DNA of 64,000 bases from Blastomonas natatoria (GCF_003201955.1 NZ_QJJM01000017.1:1-64000); one strand, 5' to 3'. Counted from the first letter of the stretch, positions 52,958 to 62,060 are shown. Numbers and translations: made by a program. The notes: a model not told the origin generated them from the sequence alone.

Positions 52958-54490
52958 GTGAGCCAGAAGAACGCGCTGCCCGTCACCCGGCAGGAAGATT
53001 TTGCCGCCTGGTATCAGGCCGTCATCCAGGAGGCTGATCTCGCCGAGGAATCGGGTGTGCGAGGCTGCATGATCATGCGCCCCTGGGGCTATGGCATCTG
53101 GGAACGCATTCAGATGCTGCTCGACCGCAAGATCAAGGAATCGGGCCACGAGAACTGCTATTTCCCGCTGTTCATCCCCTTGAGCTATTTCGCCAAGGAG
53201 GCTGAGCATGTCGAGGGCTTTGCCAAGGAAATGGCGGTGGTCACGCATCACCGGCTGAAGATGGAGGACGGCGCGTTGGTCGTCGATCCCGAAGCGAAGC
53301 TGGAAGAACCGCTGGTCGTTCGTCCCACCTCGGAAACGGTGATCGGAACCGCCTTCTCGCGCTGGTTGCAGAGCTGGCGCGACCTGCCGATCATGGTCAA
53401 CCAATGGGCCAATGTCGTGCGCTGGGAAATGCGCACCCGCATGTTCCTGCGCACCTCGGAATTCCTCTGGCAGGAAGGTCATACCGCACACGAGAACGAG
53501 ACGGATGCGATGGCCGAGACGCTGACCATCCTGCAGATGTACCGCGATTTTGCGCAGGGTCCGCTCGCCATGCCGGTGATCGCGGGCGAGAAGCCCGAGA
53601 ACGAGCGCTTTCCGGGCGCGGTCGCGACCTATTCGATCGAGGCCATGATGCAGGACGGCAAGGCGTTGCAGGCCGGCACCTCGCATTATCTCGGCCAGAA
53701 CTTCGCCCACGCGCAGAATATCCGCTTCCAGGACCGCGAAGGGCAGTTTCAGTTCGCGCACACGACGAGCTGGGGCGTTTCAACGCGCCTGGTCGGCGGC
53801 GTCATCATGACGCATGGCGATGACGACGGCCTGAAAGTGCCGCCGCAGATCGCGCCGCACCAAATCGTCATCGTGCCCATGCTGCGCGAGACGCCCGAGG
53901 ACGAGGCGCTGCTCGCCTATTGTGCGAAGATCCGGACTGCGCTGATCGACGCTTCGGCCTTCGGCGAGCCCTTGCGCGTGCTGATCGACAAGAAGCCCGG
54001 CAAGGCCGGTCCCAAGCGCTGGGGCTGGGTCAAGAAGGGTGCGCCGATCATCCTCGAGATCGGCGGGCGCGATGCCGCAGGCGAACAGGTGACGATGATC
54101 CGCCGCGACTCGCTTTATGGCGAGGATGGCAGGCTTGCCAACCAGGCGATGCACTGGGAATCGTTTGTCGGTCAGGCGCCGGCGCTGCTCGACCAGATTC
54201 AGACGCTGATGTTCTGCTCGGCCAAGGCGCGGCTCGATGCCGAAATCCGCGACGACGTGACCGATCTCGAAGGTCTCAAGGCGCATTTCGAGGGCAGCAA
54301 ATATCCCGGCTGGGTTGCGGTCGACTGGTGCCGTCCGACCGGCGAGGCGCTGGAGAAGGTGGTCGAACAATTGAAGGCGCTGAAGCTCACCATCCGCAAC
54401 ACGCCCGAGGGTTCGGCTCCGGCAAGCACGACCTGCTTCTTCACCGGCGGTCCCGCGGTCGAGCGCGTGCTGCTCGCCCGGGCCTATTGA
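52958..54490 (+). CDS. proS: prolyl-tRNA synthetase, archaeal/eukaryotic-type
   Basis: A 510-residue class II synthetase. Motif 2 region is RTRMFLRTSEFLWQEGHTAH and motif 3 holds GVIMTHGDDDGLKVPPQIAP. The HGDDDGL form, the absence of the bacterial insertion domain and the C-terminal extension ending in a final Tyr (VERVLLARAY) place it with the archaeal/eukaryotic-like ProRS found in some bacteria such as Thermus. GTG 52958 (MSQKNALPVTRQEDFAAWY) is the family start; a TTG at 52934 adds eight residues without a ribosome site. rnr follows 7 bases later. Confidence 0.93.
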   Translation: MSQKNALPVTRQEDFAAWYQAVIQEADLAEESGVRGCMIMRPWGYGIWERIQMLLDRKIKESGHENCYFPLFIPLSYFAKEAEHVEGFAKEMAVVTHHRLKMEDGALVVDPEAKLEEPLVVRPTSETVIGTAFSRWLQSWRDLPIMVNQWANVVRWEMRTRMFLRTSEFLWQEGHTAHENETDAMAETLTILQMYRDFAQGPLAMPVIAGEKPENERFPGAVATYSIEAMMQDGKALQAGTSHYLGQNFAHAQNIRFQDREGQFQFAHTTSWGVSTRLVGGVIMTHGDDDGLKVPPQIAPHQIVIVPMLRETPEDEALLAYCAKIRTALIDASAFGEPLRVLIDKKPGKAGPKRWGWVKKGAPIILEIGGRDAAGEQVTMIRRDSLYGEDGRLANQAMHWESFVGQAPALLDQIQTLMFCSAKARLDAEIRDDVTDLEGLKAHFEGSKYPGWVAVDWCRPTGEALEKVVEQLKALKLTIRNTPEGSAPASTTCFFTGGPAVERVLLARAY

Positions 54491-54497
54491 GCCGGGG

Positions 54498-56801
54498 GTG
54501 GCGGGCGCTCGCTCAGGCAAGGGGAAACCGGATCGCGCGGCAGCGGGCATGCCCAGCCGCGACGATATCCTCAAATTCCTGAGCGAGAGCCAGGATGAGG
54601 CGGGCAAGCGCGAAATCGCCAAGCATTTCCGACTAAAGGGCGCGGAGAAGATCGCGCTCAAGGCGCTGCTCAAGGACATGGCCGATGAAGGCCTGATCGA
54701 CAGCAGCAAGGGCCGCGCCTTCCACAAGATGGGCGGCCTGCCCAAGGTCACCGTGCTCAAGGTGATCGAGGTCGAGGGCCGCGAGCTGATCGCGATCCCC
54801 GATAACTGGCAGGCCGAGGGCGTGCCGATGCCGCGCGTGCGCCTGTCCGAGCGTGGGCGTTCCGGCGCGCTCGCAGTAGGTGACCGGGTGCTCGCGCGCA
54901 CCGAAGAGGCGGGCAGCGGCTATCGCGCCTTCGTCATGAAGAAGCTCCAGCGCGCGAGCGAGCAGCTGCTCGGCGTGGTCGAGAAAGGCGAGGGCCGCAA
55001 ATTGTGGCTCAAGCCCGTCGACAAGCGCATCCGCCGCATGGTGCCGATATCCGATGCGGGCAATGCCGAGCCGGGCCAGCTGGTGCTCGCCGAGCAGCAT
55101 GGCCAGCGCGACCGGGTGAGCGCGAAGGTCACCGAAGTCCTCGGCGAGCCGTTCGCCCCGCGCTCGTTCAGCCTGATCGCGATCCACAAATACGGCATAC
55201 CGCACGATTTTCCGCCCGAGGCAATCGCAGAGGCAGAACGGGCCGCCAAGCTGCCCTTGTCCGCCGATCATCGCGAGGACCTGAGGCACATTCCCATCGT
55301 CGCGATCGATCCGGTCGATGCGCGCGATCATGACGATGCGATCTGGGCGACGCCCGATGACGATCCGGCGAACGAAGGCGGTTTCCTAGCGATCGTCGCG
55401 ATTGCTGATGTGAGCTTCTATGTCCGCCCCGGCGGCGCGATTGATCGCTCGGCGCGCAAACGGGGCAACAGCGTATATTTCCCCGATCGCGTGGTCCCGA
55501 TGCTGCCCGAGGTCCTTTCGGCGGACATGTGTTCGCTGAAAGCGGGGCAGGACCGCGCAGCGATGGTCTGCCACTTGGTCATCGACAAGACGGGCAAGCT
55601 CAAAAGCTGGCGCTTTACCCGCGCGCTGGTGCGCCTCGCGGCCAATATCGCCTATGAGGACGCGCAGGCGGCGATCGATGGAGCGAAGCCGCATGACCTG
55701 ACCGAAAATGTGCTCAGCCCCCTCTGGGCCTGCTGGAAGTTGCTGTTCAAGGCCCGCGAGGCGCGTGAGCCGCTCGACCTCGATCTGCCCGAGCGGCGGA
55801 TCGTGCTTGATGAGGCAGGGCGCATCGTCAGCGTTGCGGTGCGCGAACGGCTCGATGCGCACCGGCTGGTCGAGGATTTCATGATCGCCGCCAATGTCGC
55901 CGCCGCCAAGGCGCTGGAGGCGAAAAAGGCACCCGTCGTGTACCGCGTTCATGAACCCCCCTCGCGCGAGAAGCTGGTCGCGCTGAAGGATTATCTCGGC
56001 ACGTTCGATATCAGCTTCGCACTGGGTCAGGTGGTGCGGCCCGCAACCTTTAACGGCATCCTCGCCAAGGTCACCGACGAGACCGTCAAGCCGCTGGTGA
56101 TGGAGCAGGTGCTGCGTAGCCAGACACAGGCCTATTATGGTCCGCGCAACATGGGTCATTTCGGTCTGTCCCTCGCCTCTTATGGGCATTTCACAAGCCC
56201 GATCCGCCGCTATGCCGATCTGTTGCTGCACCGCGCGCTGGTCGACGCCCATGGCCTGGAACAGCCGCCCGCACCAAAGCTCGACCTGCCGCCGACCACT
56301 GGCCTTGCCGAGCACGATGCTGCCTCGCTCGACCGCATCTGCGAGCTGATCAGCGGCTTCGAGCGGCGCGCGATGGAGGCCGAGCGCGAAACCGTCGATC
56401 GCTATGTCGCGGCGTTCCTTTCCACCAAGGTCGGCGAGATTCACAAGGTCCGCATCACGGGCGTCCAGAGCTTCGGCTTTTTTGCGACGATCGAGGAATT
56501 CGGCGGCGACGGTCTGGTTCCAGTCTCGACCCTGGGCGCGGAGCGCTTCTGGTATGACGAGGCATCACAGACGCTGACCGGTGAAAGCAGCGGCGAGCGC
56601 TATGCGGTGGGACAGCGGCTCGAACTTCGGCTTGCCGAGGCCGATCCGGTCACTGGTGCGATCAAGTTCGAGCTGCCCGAGGGCGGAAACTACATGCCAG
56701 GCCCGCCGCCTCGGGGAAAAGGTCCCGGCCATCGCCCTGGCGGTCGCCCACCGATCAAGCGGCGCGGACGCCCTGCCAATATCCGACACCAGAGCCGCTG
56801 A
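54498..56801 (+). CDS. rnr: ribonuclease R
   Basis: A 767-residue 3'-to-5' exoribonuclease that degrades structured RNA. It has a winged-helix start (PSRDDILKFLSESQDEAG), cold-shock domains, the RNB catalytic core with the metal aspartates in AIDPVDARDHDDAIWA, and an S1 domain (VGEIHKVRITGVQSFGFFATI). The basic C-terminal tail rich in Gly, Pro and Arg is typical. GTG 54498 gives a basic N-terminal extension; ATG 54549 is a possible alternative. Convergent with the stress-protein gene (5 bases apart). Confidence 0.94.
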   Translation: MAGARSGKGKPDRAAAGMPSRDDILKFLSESQDEAGKREIAKHFRLKGAEKIALKALLKDMADEGLIDSSKGRAFHKMGGLPKVTVLKVIEVEGRELIAIPDNWQAEGVPMPRVRLSERGRSGALAVGDRVLARTEEAGSGYRAFVMKKLQRASEQLLGVVEKGEGRKLWLKPVDKRIRRMVPISDAGNAEPGQLVLAEQHGQRDRVSAKVTEVLGEPFAPRSFSLIAIHKYGIPHDFPPEAIAEAERAAKLPLSADHREDLRHIPIVAIDPVDARDHDDAIWATPDDDPANEGGFLAIVAIADVSFYVRPGGAIDRSARKRGNSVYFPDRVVPMLPEVLSADMCSLKAGQDRAAMVCHLVIDKTGKLKSWRFTRALVRLAANIAYEDAQAAIDGAKPHDLTENVLSPLWACWKLLFKAREAREPLDLDLPERRIVLDEAGRIVSVAVRERLDAHRLVEDFMIAANVAAAKALEAKKAPVVYRVHEPPSREKLVALKDYLGTFDISFALGQVVRPATFNGILAKVTDETVKPLVMEQVLRSQTQAYYGPRNMGHFGLSLASYGHFTSPIRRYADLLLHRALVDAHGLEQPPAPKLDLPPTTGLAEHDAASLDRICELISGFERRAMEAERETVDRYVAAFLSTKVGEIHKVRITGVQSFGFFATIEEFGGDGLVPVSTLGAERFWYDEASQTLTGESSGERYAVGQRLELRLAEADPVTGAIKFELPEGGNYMPGPPPRGKGPGHRPGGRPPIKRRGRPANIRHQSR

Positions 56802-56806
56802 GCGGA

Positions 56807-57262
56807 TCAGGACATCCGGTCGATTTCCTCGTCGGAAAGCCCGCCAGGCACGATGGTGACCGGGCAGGGCAGGGCGCCTGCATCGGCTCCGGCAAAATGG
56901 GTGATCAGCGGGCCCGGTGCGCCAGTCGCAGCGGCTCCCAGCACCAGCATGGCGAGATCTGGGCATTCCTGCATATAATTGCGAATCTCTTTGGTGGCAT
57001 CGCCCATGCGCACGGTGATCATCGGGCGCTGGCCCATGTCCTCGAACAACGCACCAGCGGCATCGGTGACCAGAGCCTCCGCGCGGCTGCGGGCCTCATC
57101 CTCGATCGTAGCCTGCACGCCGCCCCAGGCGACGAAATCCTGTTTGGGCACCAGCGCCAGAATATGCACCTGCCCGCCGGTATGCTGCGCGCGGCGTGAG
57201 GCGAAGCGCAGCGCGGTCAGCGCCTCGCTCGTCTCATCCATGATGACCAGATATACCCGCAT
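56807..57262 (-). CDS. universal stress protein (UspA family)
   Basis: 151 residues. MRVYLVIMDETSEALTALRFA begins the Usp fold, and the C-terminal half has CPDLAMLVLGAAA and LPCPVTIVPGG. The usual ATP-binding G2xG9xG(S/T) pattern appears altered (LGAAATGAPGPLITHFAG), so ATP binding is uncertain. ATG 57262 is chosen because AAAGAA precedes it and the fold starts there. Divergent from pdhC, with a 132-base gap. Confidence 0.88.
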   Translation of the reverse strand: MRVYLVIMDETSEALTALRFASRRAQHTGGQVHILALVPKQDFVAWGGVQATIEDEARSRAEALVTDAAGALFEDMGQRPMITVRMGDATKEIRNYMQECPDLAMLVLGAAATGAPGPLITHFAGADAGALPCPVTIVPGGLSDEEIDRMS

Positions 57263-57394
57263 TTCTTTGCTGCCCCGTTTGCTGCGCGGCAGACTGCGCC
57301 AAAATGATAGGTGTGGCAAGGGTCTGCCCCCTTGACCCTACGGCTTGAAGCGTCGAGAACGGCGCCGGTCACTGAATCGGGGGAAAAACACCCA

Positions 57395-58696
57395 ATGCCT
57401 ATCAATCTGAAAATGCCCGCCCTCTCGCCGACGATGGAGGAAGGCACATTGGCCAAATGGCTGGTCAAGGAGGGCGATACGGTCGCATCCGGCGACTTGC
57501 TGGCCGAGATCGAAACCGACAAGGCAACCATGGAATTCGAGGCGGTGGACGAAGGCGTGGTCGCCAAGATCCTTATCCCCGCTGGCACTGACAATGTGAA
57601 GGTGGGCGAGGTCATCGCGATCATCGCGGGTGAGGGCGAAGACGTGAGCGATGTGCCGGCTGCTGCGGCACCCGCACCGGCACCGACGCCTGCTCCCGCC
57701 CCCGAAGCCAAAGTTGAGGGTGCTCCTGCTCCTGCTCCTGCTCCTGCGCCCAGCCCTGCACCGGCTGCTGCATCGAGCGACGATCGCATCAAGGCCAGCC
57801 CGCTCGCCAAGCGCATTGCCGCGGCCAAGGGCATCGATCTTGCGACTGTCAAGGGCACCGGCCCCGGTGGCCGCATTGTCAAGGCCGATGTCGAGGACGC
57901 CAGGCCCGGACAGGCCAGCGCGGGTGCCTCGCAGGCCGCCGCCGCTCCTGCCGCCAGTGCGCCGACGCCTGCGCCCGCTGCTGCGCCCGCACCGTTCACC
58001 ACCGATATTCCGCACGAGGCGAGCAAGCTCTCCAACATGCGCAAGACGATCGCGCGCCGCCTGACCGAGGCGAAGCAGACGATCCCGCACATCTATCTCA
58101 CCGTCGATGTTCAGCTCGACAAGCTGCTCAAGCTGCGCGCCGAGCTCAACAAGGCGCTGGAAGCGCAAGGCGTGAAGCTGTCGGTCAACGACCTGCTGAT
58201 CAAGGCGCTCGCCAAGAGCCTGATCCAGGTTCCCAAGTGCAACGTCACCTTCGCGGGCGACCAGCTCATCAGCTACAGCCGAGCCGACATTTCGGTTGCA
58301 GTCAGCACGCCTGCGGGCCTGATCACCCCGATCATCGTGGGCGCGGAAACCAAGGCCGTCGGCGCGATCTCGACGGAGATGAAGGAACTGGCCGGACGCG
58401 CCAAGGACGGCAAGCTCCAGCCGCACGAATATCAGGGCGGCACCGCCAGCCTTTCGAACATGGGCATGTTCGGCATCAAGCATTTCGAGGCGGTCATCAA
58501 CCCGCCCCAGGGCATGATCATGGCGATCGGCGCGGGCGAGAAGCGACCCTATATCGTGGATGACGCGCTTGGCATCGCTACCGTCATGAGCGCCACCGGT
58601 AGCTTCGACCACCGCGCCATCGACGGCGCCGATGGCGCGCAACTGATGGCGGCGTTCAAGGAGCTGTGCGAAAACCCGCTGGGGATGCTGGCTTAG
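57395..58696 (+). CDS. pdhC: pyruvate dehydrogenase E2, dihydrolipoamide acetyltransferase
   Basis: 433 residues. The lipoyl domain has the modified Lys43 in [14 protein letters not shown]. An Ala/Pro-rich linker follows (about 105-145, repeated APAPAPAP), then the E1/E3-binding domain ([20 protein letters not shown]), a second Ala/Pro linker, and the catalytic domain ending with [16 protein letters not shown] (His and Asp). It transfers acetyl from the lipoyl arm to CoA. GGGGGAAAA lies before the ATG. pdhA and pdhB are not nearby, while the E3 gene lpdA follows after two small genes. Confidence 0.95.
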   Translation: MPINLKMPALSPTMEEGTLAKWLVKEGDTVASGDLLAEIETDKATMEFEAVDEGVVAKILIPAGTDNVKVGEVIAIIAGEGEDVSDVPAAAAPAPAPTPAPAPEAKVEGAPAPAPAPAPSPAPAAASSDDRIKASPLAKRIAAAKGIDLATVKGTGPGGRIVKADVEDARPGQASAGASQAAAAPAASAPTPAPAAAPAPFTTDIPHEASKLSNMRKTIARRLTEAKQTIPHIYLTVDVQLDKLLKLRAELNKALEAQGVKLSVNDLLIKALAKSLIQVPKCNVTFAGDQLISYSRADISVAVSTPAGLITPIIVGAETKAVGAISTEMKELAGRAKDGKLQPHEYQGGTASLSNMGMFGIKHFEAVINPPQGMIMAIGAGEKRPYIVDDALGIATVMSATGSFDHRAIDGADGAQLMAAFKELCENPLGMLA

Positions 58697-58726
58697 TTGA
58701 ATTCGCAGATTGAGTCCGGCCTGATA

Positions 58727-58766
58727 GCCCCTCTCCCCTTGCGGGAGAGGGGTTGGGGAGAGGGGG
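58727..58766 (+). repeat. left 40-bp inverted repeat of DUF559 unit
   Basis: A leading G, then a head that folds on itself (CCCCTCTCCC-CTTGC-GGGAGAGGGG, 58728-58752), then tail TTGGGGAGAGGGGG (58753-58766). The nuclease ATG starts at the next base. Exact reverse complement of 59141-59180. Confidence 0.95.
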
Positions 58767-59210
58767 ATGCGAGACAGGCGCAATACTGGCCAACGCCATT
58801 TCCTCCGTGCCCGTGCGAAGGCCATGCGCAGTGAACCGACCGATGCGGAACTCAAGCTCTGGCAGATTCTCCGCGGCAAACGCCTGTCAGGTTACAAGTT
58901 CAAGCGCCAGGTTCGGATTGATCGCTACATTGCGGATTTTGTGTGCTTCCAGCACCGCCTGATCATCGAAGCGGACGGCTCTCAGCATGTGGAGAGCGAG
59001 CACGACATCAGACGCGATGCTTATCTGCGAGATCAGGGCTTTCAGGTCATGCGGTTCTCGAACTATGACATTCTCACCAACGATGAAGGTGTGGGCGAGA
59101 TGATTTTGGCAATGCTTCTGAAAAATGAGGTTGGCGCAGGCCCCCTCTCCCCAACCCCTCTCCCGCAAGGGGAGAGGGGCCATAATGGCGCTGACGGCAC
59201 TGCAATATGA
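58767..59210 (+). CDS. DUF559 domain protein, Vsr-like endonuclease fold
   Basis: 147 residues. PTDAELKLWQILRGKRLSGYKFKRQ, IDRYIADFVCFQHRLIIEADG with GSQHVESEHDIRRDAYL, and GFQVMRFSNYDIL are the conserved DUF559 elements. IADF, IIEADGSQH and the following charged helix correspond to the PD-(D/E)xK/Vsr-type active site. The ATG directly abuts the left inverted repeat. The last 25 or so residues (PLSPTPLPQGERG and beyond) are simply translated right repeat, so the functional protein probably ends near residue 122. The stop overlaps the next ATG by 4 bases. Activity and target unknown. Confidence 0.85.
   Translation: MRDRRNTGQRHFLRARAKAMRSEPTDAELKLWQILRGKRLSGYKFKRQVRIDRYIADFVCFQHRLIIEADGSQHVESEHDIRRDAYLRDQGFQVMRFSNYDILTNDEGVGEMILAMLLKNEVGAGPLSPTPLPQGERGHNGADGTAI
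59141..59180 (-). repeat. right 40-bp inverted repeat of DUF559 unit
   Basis: Exact reverse complement of 58727-58766, all 40 bases. The tail lies inward, the palindromic head outward. It is read through as the C-terminal codons of the DUF559 gene. Confidence 0.95.
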
Positions 59211-59647
59211 CCATCCTCACCTTCCTCCTCCGCCGCTTGCTCCTCCCCACCTGCATCGCGACGCTCGCCAGCCGGTTCGTGTTCACGCTGTTCCAGGAAG
59301 GCTCGGCGGACCTCGGCGACATGTTCGTCGGTACCGAGGATGCCTATTACACTTTCATCATGGTGTTTGCCGTGCTGCTCTGCATGACTGCGGTCGCCTG
59401 TGCGCTCGATCGCAGCCGCGCGCCTTCGTGGCTGCGCGTGCCGCTGCTGCTTGGCGTGGCGGCGGAGAGCGGTTTTCTGCTCGTGCTGTGGCTGACCGAA
59501 GTGGTCGCCTATGCCGAGCTCGCCTATGCGCCTGCGGTCGCGGCGGGCCTGGTGTGGATGCTGTGCAATCTCGACCTGCTCAAGCGCGGCCCGAAAAAGA
59601 TTTCCTCCCCCTCCGACGGCCCGTCTGCGGGCCTGTCACCCAACTAA
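59207..59647 (+). CDS. hypothetical four-helix membrane protein
   Basis: 146 residues, hydrophobic, with about four membrane helices (near 10-30, 46-66, 76-97 and 100-122) and a polar C-terminal tail KRGPKKISSPSDGPSAG. No family recognised. The ATG overlaps the DUF559 stop (ATGA). The CCCCTCTCCC-type repeat ends 26 bases before the start, so in a locus without the insertion this gene would follow pdhC. lpdA starts 24 bases after its stop, so it probably belongs to the pdhC-lpdA transcript. Confidence 0.65.
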   Translation: MTILTFLLRRLLLPTCIATLASRFVFTLFQEGSADLGDMFVGTEDAYYTFIMVFAVLLCMTAVACALDRSRAPSWLRVPLLLGVAAESGFLLVLWLTEVVAYAELAYAPAVAAGLVWMLCNLDLLKRGPKKISSPSDGPSAGLSPN

Positions 59648-59671
59648 GAACCGGAAAGAAAGAGACCGCCC

Positions 59672-61066
59672 ATGGCTGAAACATTCGACCTCATCGTGTT
59701 GGGCTCGGGCCCTGGTGGCTATGTCAGCGCGATCCGCGCGGCGCAGCTCGGCCTGAAAACCGCGATCGTCGAGCGCGAGCGGCTGGGCGGCATATGCCTC
59801 AACTGGGGCTGCATCCCCACAAAGGCGCTGCTGCGCACCTCGGAAATCTTCCATTACATGAGCCATGCGGGCAACTACGGCCTCACCGCCGAGAAAGTGG
59901 GCTTCGAGCTCGAGAAGATCGTCGCGCGCAGCCGCGCGGTCTCGGGCCAGCTCAATGCGGGCGTCAAGGGCCTGATGAAGAAGAACAAGATCACCGTGGT
60001 CGAAGGCACCGGCAAGCTGACCGGCAAGGGCAGGATGACCGTGACCCAGGGTGATCAGGTGCGCGAACTGGAGGCCAAGGAGATCATCGTCGCGACCGGC
60101 GCGCGAGCGCGCGACCTGCCGTTCGCCAAGGCCGATGGCAAGACAATCTGGACCTATCGCCACGCGATGACCCCGACCGAAATGCCCAGCAAGCTGCTGG
60201 TCATCGGTTCGGGCGCGATCGGCGTCGAGTTCGCCAGCTTCTATAGCGACATGGGCGCGGAGGTCACCATCGTCGAGATGCTCGATCGCATCCTGCCGGT
60301 GGAGGACGCCGATGTCAGCACGTTCATGGAAAAGGCGCTGAAGAAGCAGGGCATGAACATCCTCACCGGCGCGGGCGTCGAGGCGCTGACTAGCGACGGC
60401 AAAGGTGTGAAGGCCAAGATCAAGACGAAGGACGGCAAGAGCGAGGAGCACAGCTTCAGCCATGCGATCGTTGCGATCGGCATCGTTCCCAATACCGAGG
60501 ATATCGGGCTGGAAGCGCTCGGCGTGAAGACCGAACGCGGCCATATCGTCGTCGACGGCTTCGGCCAGACCAATGTGCCGGGCATCCGCGCGATCGGCGA
60601 TGTCACCGGCCCGCCCTGGCTGGCGCACAAGGCGAGCCATGAGGGCATCATCGCGGTCGAACATATCGCGGGCAAGAACCCGCATCCGTTCGAGACCTGG
60701 AACATCCCCGGCTGCACCTATTCGCGCCCGCAGGTCGCCAGCGTCGGCCTCACCGAAGCGAAGGCCAAGGAAGCGGGCCACGAGGTCAAGGTCGGCAATT
60801 TCCCCTTTATCGGCAACGGCAAGGCGATCGCGCTGGGCGAGGCCGAGGGCTTCATCAAGACCGTGTTCGACGCCAGGACCGGCGAACTGCTGGGCGCGCA
60901 CATGATCGGCGCGGAAGTGACCGAACTGATCCAGGGCTATGTCATCGCCCGCCAGCTCGAGACGACCGAGGAAGAGCTGATGCACACGGTCTTCGCGCAC
61001 CCGACGCTGAGCGAGATGATGCACGAAGGCGTGTTGTCCGCTTATGGGCGGGCGATCCATTTTTGA
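59672..61066 (+). CDS. lpdA: dihydrolipoyl dehydrogenase (E3)
   Basis: A 464-residue FAD/NAD disulfide oxidoreductase that reoxidises lipoyl groups of pyruvate dehydrogenase and can serve GcvH. FAD motif VLGSGPGGYVSAIRAAQLG, redox pair Cys42/Cys47 in GGICLNWGCIPTKALL, NAD motif VIGSGAIGVEFASFYSDMGAEV, and the C-terminal HTVFAHPTLSEMMHE with the catalytic His-Glu. GAAAGAAAGAGA lies before the ATG. A terminator hairpin follows. Confidence 0.96.
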   Translation: MAETFDLIVLGSGPGGYVSAIRAAQLGLKTAIVERERLGGICLNWGCIPTKALLRTSEIFHYMSHAGNYGLTAEKVGFELEKIVARSRAVSGQLNAGVKGLMKKNKITVVEGTGKLTGKGRMTVTQGDQVRELEAKEIIVATGARARDLPFAKADGKTIWTYRHAMTPTEMPSKLLVIGSGAIGVEFASFYSDMGAEVTIVEMLDRILPVEDADVSTFMEKALKKQGMNILTGAGVEALTSDGKGVKAKIKTKDGKSEEHSFSHAIVAIGIVPNTEDIGLEALGVKTERGHIVVDGFGQTNVPGIRAIGDVTGPPWLAHKASHEGIIAVEHIAGKNPHPFETWNIPGCTYSRPQVASVGLTEAKAKEAGHEVKVGNFPFIGNGKAIALGEAEGFIKTVFDARTGELLGAHMIGAEVTELIQGYVIARQLETTEEELMHTVFAHPTLSEMMHEGVLSAYGRAIHF

Positions 61067-61079
61067 CCCTGGCAAAGAC

Positions 61080-61110
61080 GGTGCGCTGCCCGCGCGGCGC
61101 ACCATCTTTT
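61080..61110. terminator. rho-independent terminator after lpdA
   Basis: GGTGCGC (61080-61086) pairs with GCGCACC (61097-61103) around a GC-rich 10-base loop, and ATCTTTT follows on the plus strand. It begins 14 bases after the lpdA stop and lies just before the convergent regulator gene ends at 61117. Confidence 0.75.
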
Positions 61111-61116
61111 GTCACC

Positions 61117-61896
61117 TCACCCCACCGTAACCCCCACCACGACCCACTTACCACCCTCGCGATCTAGCGTCACCGTTTCCACCGCCTCGGCCTTGTTCGC
61201 ATAAACCGTGCGGAACTTGACGACCTCGTAACCGGCGGGCGGGGCGGGGAGGTTTTCCTGGCTCAGCAGCGTGCGCGAGAGCGCCTTGCCGTGGCGGGCG
61301 TGGACCTGTTCGGACACGTCGGTCCAGACCTGAAGTGTATTGAGCTTGCGGAACGCGCTGCCAGTAGCGGCGTAGCTTTCCTCCCATTTCTTCGCTTCGA
61401 CTAGCGCAAGGAACTGGCGGGCGGCATCCACCACCTGCTGGTTGGTCGCCTGTTCGCCAACCTGTGCGGAAGCGTCGGCGCTGGCGGTGGTTGCGGTCAT
61501 CAGGGGCAGGGCGGCAAAGGCCATCAGGCCAAGGGCGAGGGTCATGGCAAAAGCTCCTATCATCAGGGCGGAACGCCGGGCTGGCGCGCCGACGCCGGGT
61601 TGCGGCGTGGAGCCCTGATCGCCCCTTGCGGCTGGCAAGGCTTCCCCGATTTCCCTGTCCCCAAGACTTTGGGGGGGTGTAGCGCCTTCCGCCTGGTGCA
61701 GCAGGCGCGCGGCCTCACGGCTGCTCGACACCGCCATCTTGCGCCGCGCCTCGCGCAGCCGCTCGTTGATCGTGTGCACCGAAAGGTCGAGTTCGCGCGC
61801 GATCGACTTGGCGTCATGCCCGCTTACGATCAGGCGCAGCGTCTGCTTTTCCTTTTCGGTCAGCGACCAGAGCGCAGGGGAGGCGGGGTTGCTCAT
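61117..61896 (-). CDS. membrane-bound HTH regulator with DUF4019 sensor domain
   Basis: 259 residues. A LuxR-type helix-turn-helix begins the protein (LTEKEKQTLRLIVSGHDAKS and the recognition helix LSVHTINERLREARRKM, about 12-55). A flexible segment, one membrane helix (about 108-133) and a C-terminal DUF4019 domain (VVDAARQFLALVEAKKWEES to EGGKWVVVGVTVG) follow. The order predicts DNA binding in the cytoplasm and the DUF4019 domain in the periplasm, so a one-component membrane regulator. Its targets are unknown. Convergent with lpdA. Confidence 0.82.
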   Translation of the reverse strand: MSNPASPALWSLTEKEKQTLRLIVSGHDAKSIARELDLSVHTINERLREARRKMAVSSSREAARLLHQAEGATPPQSLGDREIGEALPAARGDQGSTPQPGVGAPARRSALMIGAFAMTLALGLMAFAALPLMTATTASADASAQVGEQATNQQVVDAARQFLALVEAKKWEESYAATGSAFRKLNTLQVWTDVSEQVHARHGKALSRTLLSQENLPAPPAGYEVVKFRTVYANKAEAVETVTLDREGGKWVVVGVTVG

Positions 61897-62060
61897 GACC
61901 CCGTCAATCTAGGCCGCACACCCAAGGCCAGCCACCCCAAATAATTTGTAGGCGCATGGCGGCACGCGGTTTTGCTTGCCAGCAGGTGCAACGCGCTGCA
62001 ATTCATGGCGAAAGTTCGATCAGGCAGCGCCAGCGACCGGCGCGGTGAAGGGGGTTCAGC

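Larger units (their letters stand above)
58727..59180. mobile_element. candidate mobile unit: DUF559 nuclease gene between 40-bp inverted repeats
   Basis: A 454-base unit bounded by a perfect 40-bp inverted repeat (58727-58766 and 59141-59180) and carrying a DUF559 nuclease gene that fills the interior. It sits between pdhC and a membrane-protein gene that would otherwise follow it directly. No target-site duplication is evident in the adjoining bases. Related gene-free inverted pairs occur at 19076-19195 and 39730-39850. That it moves is inference. Confidence 0.5.

Noticed and set aside
57720-57780. Tandem short repeats in pdhC as a CRISPR-like or satellite array
   Set aside because: They encode the Ala/Pro linker of the E2 protein; the codon repeats are explained by that sequence.
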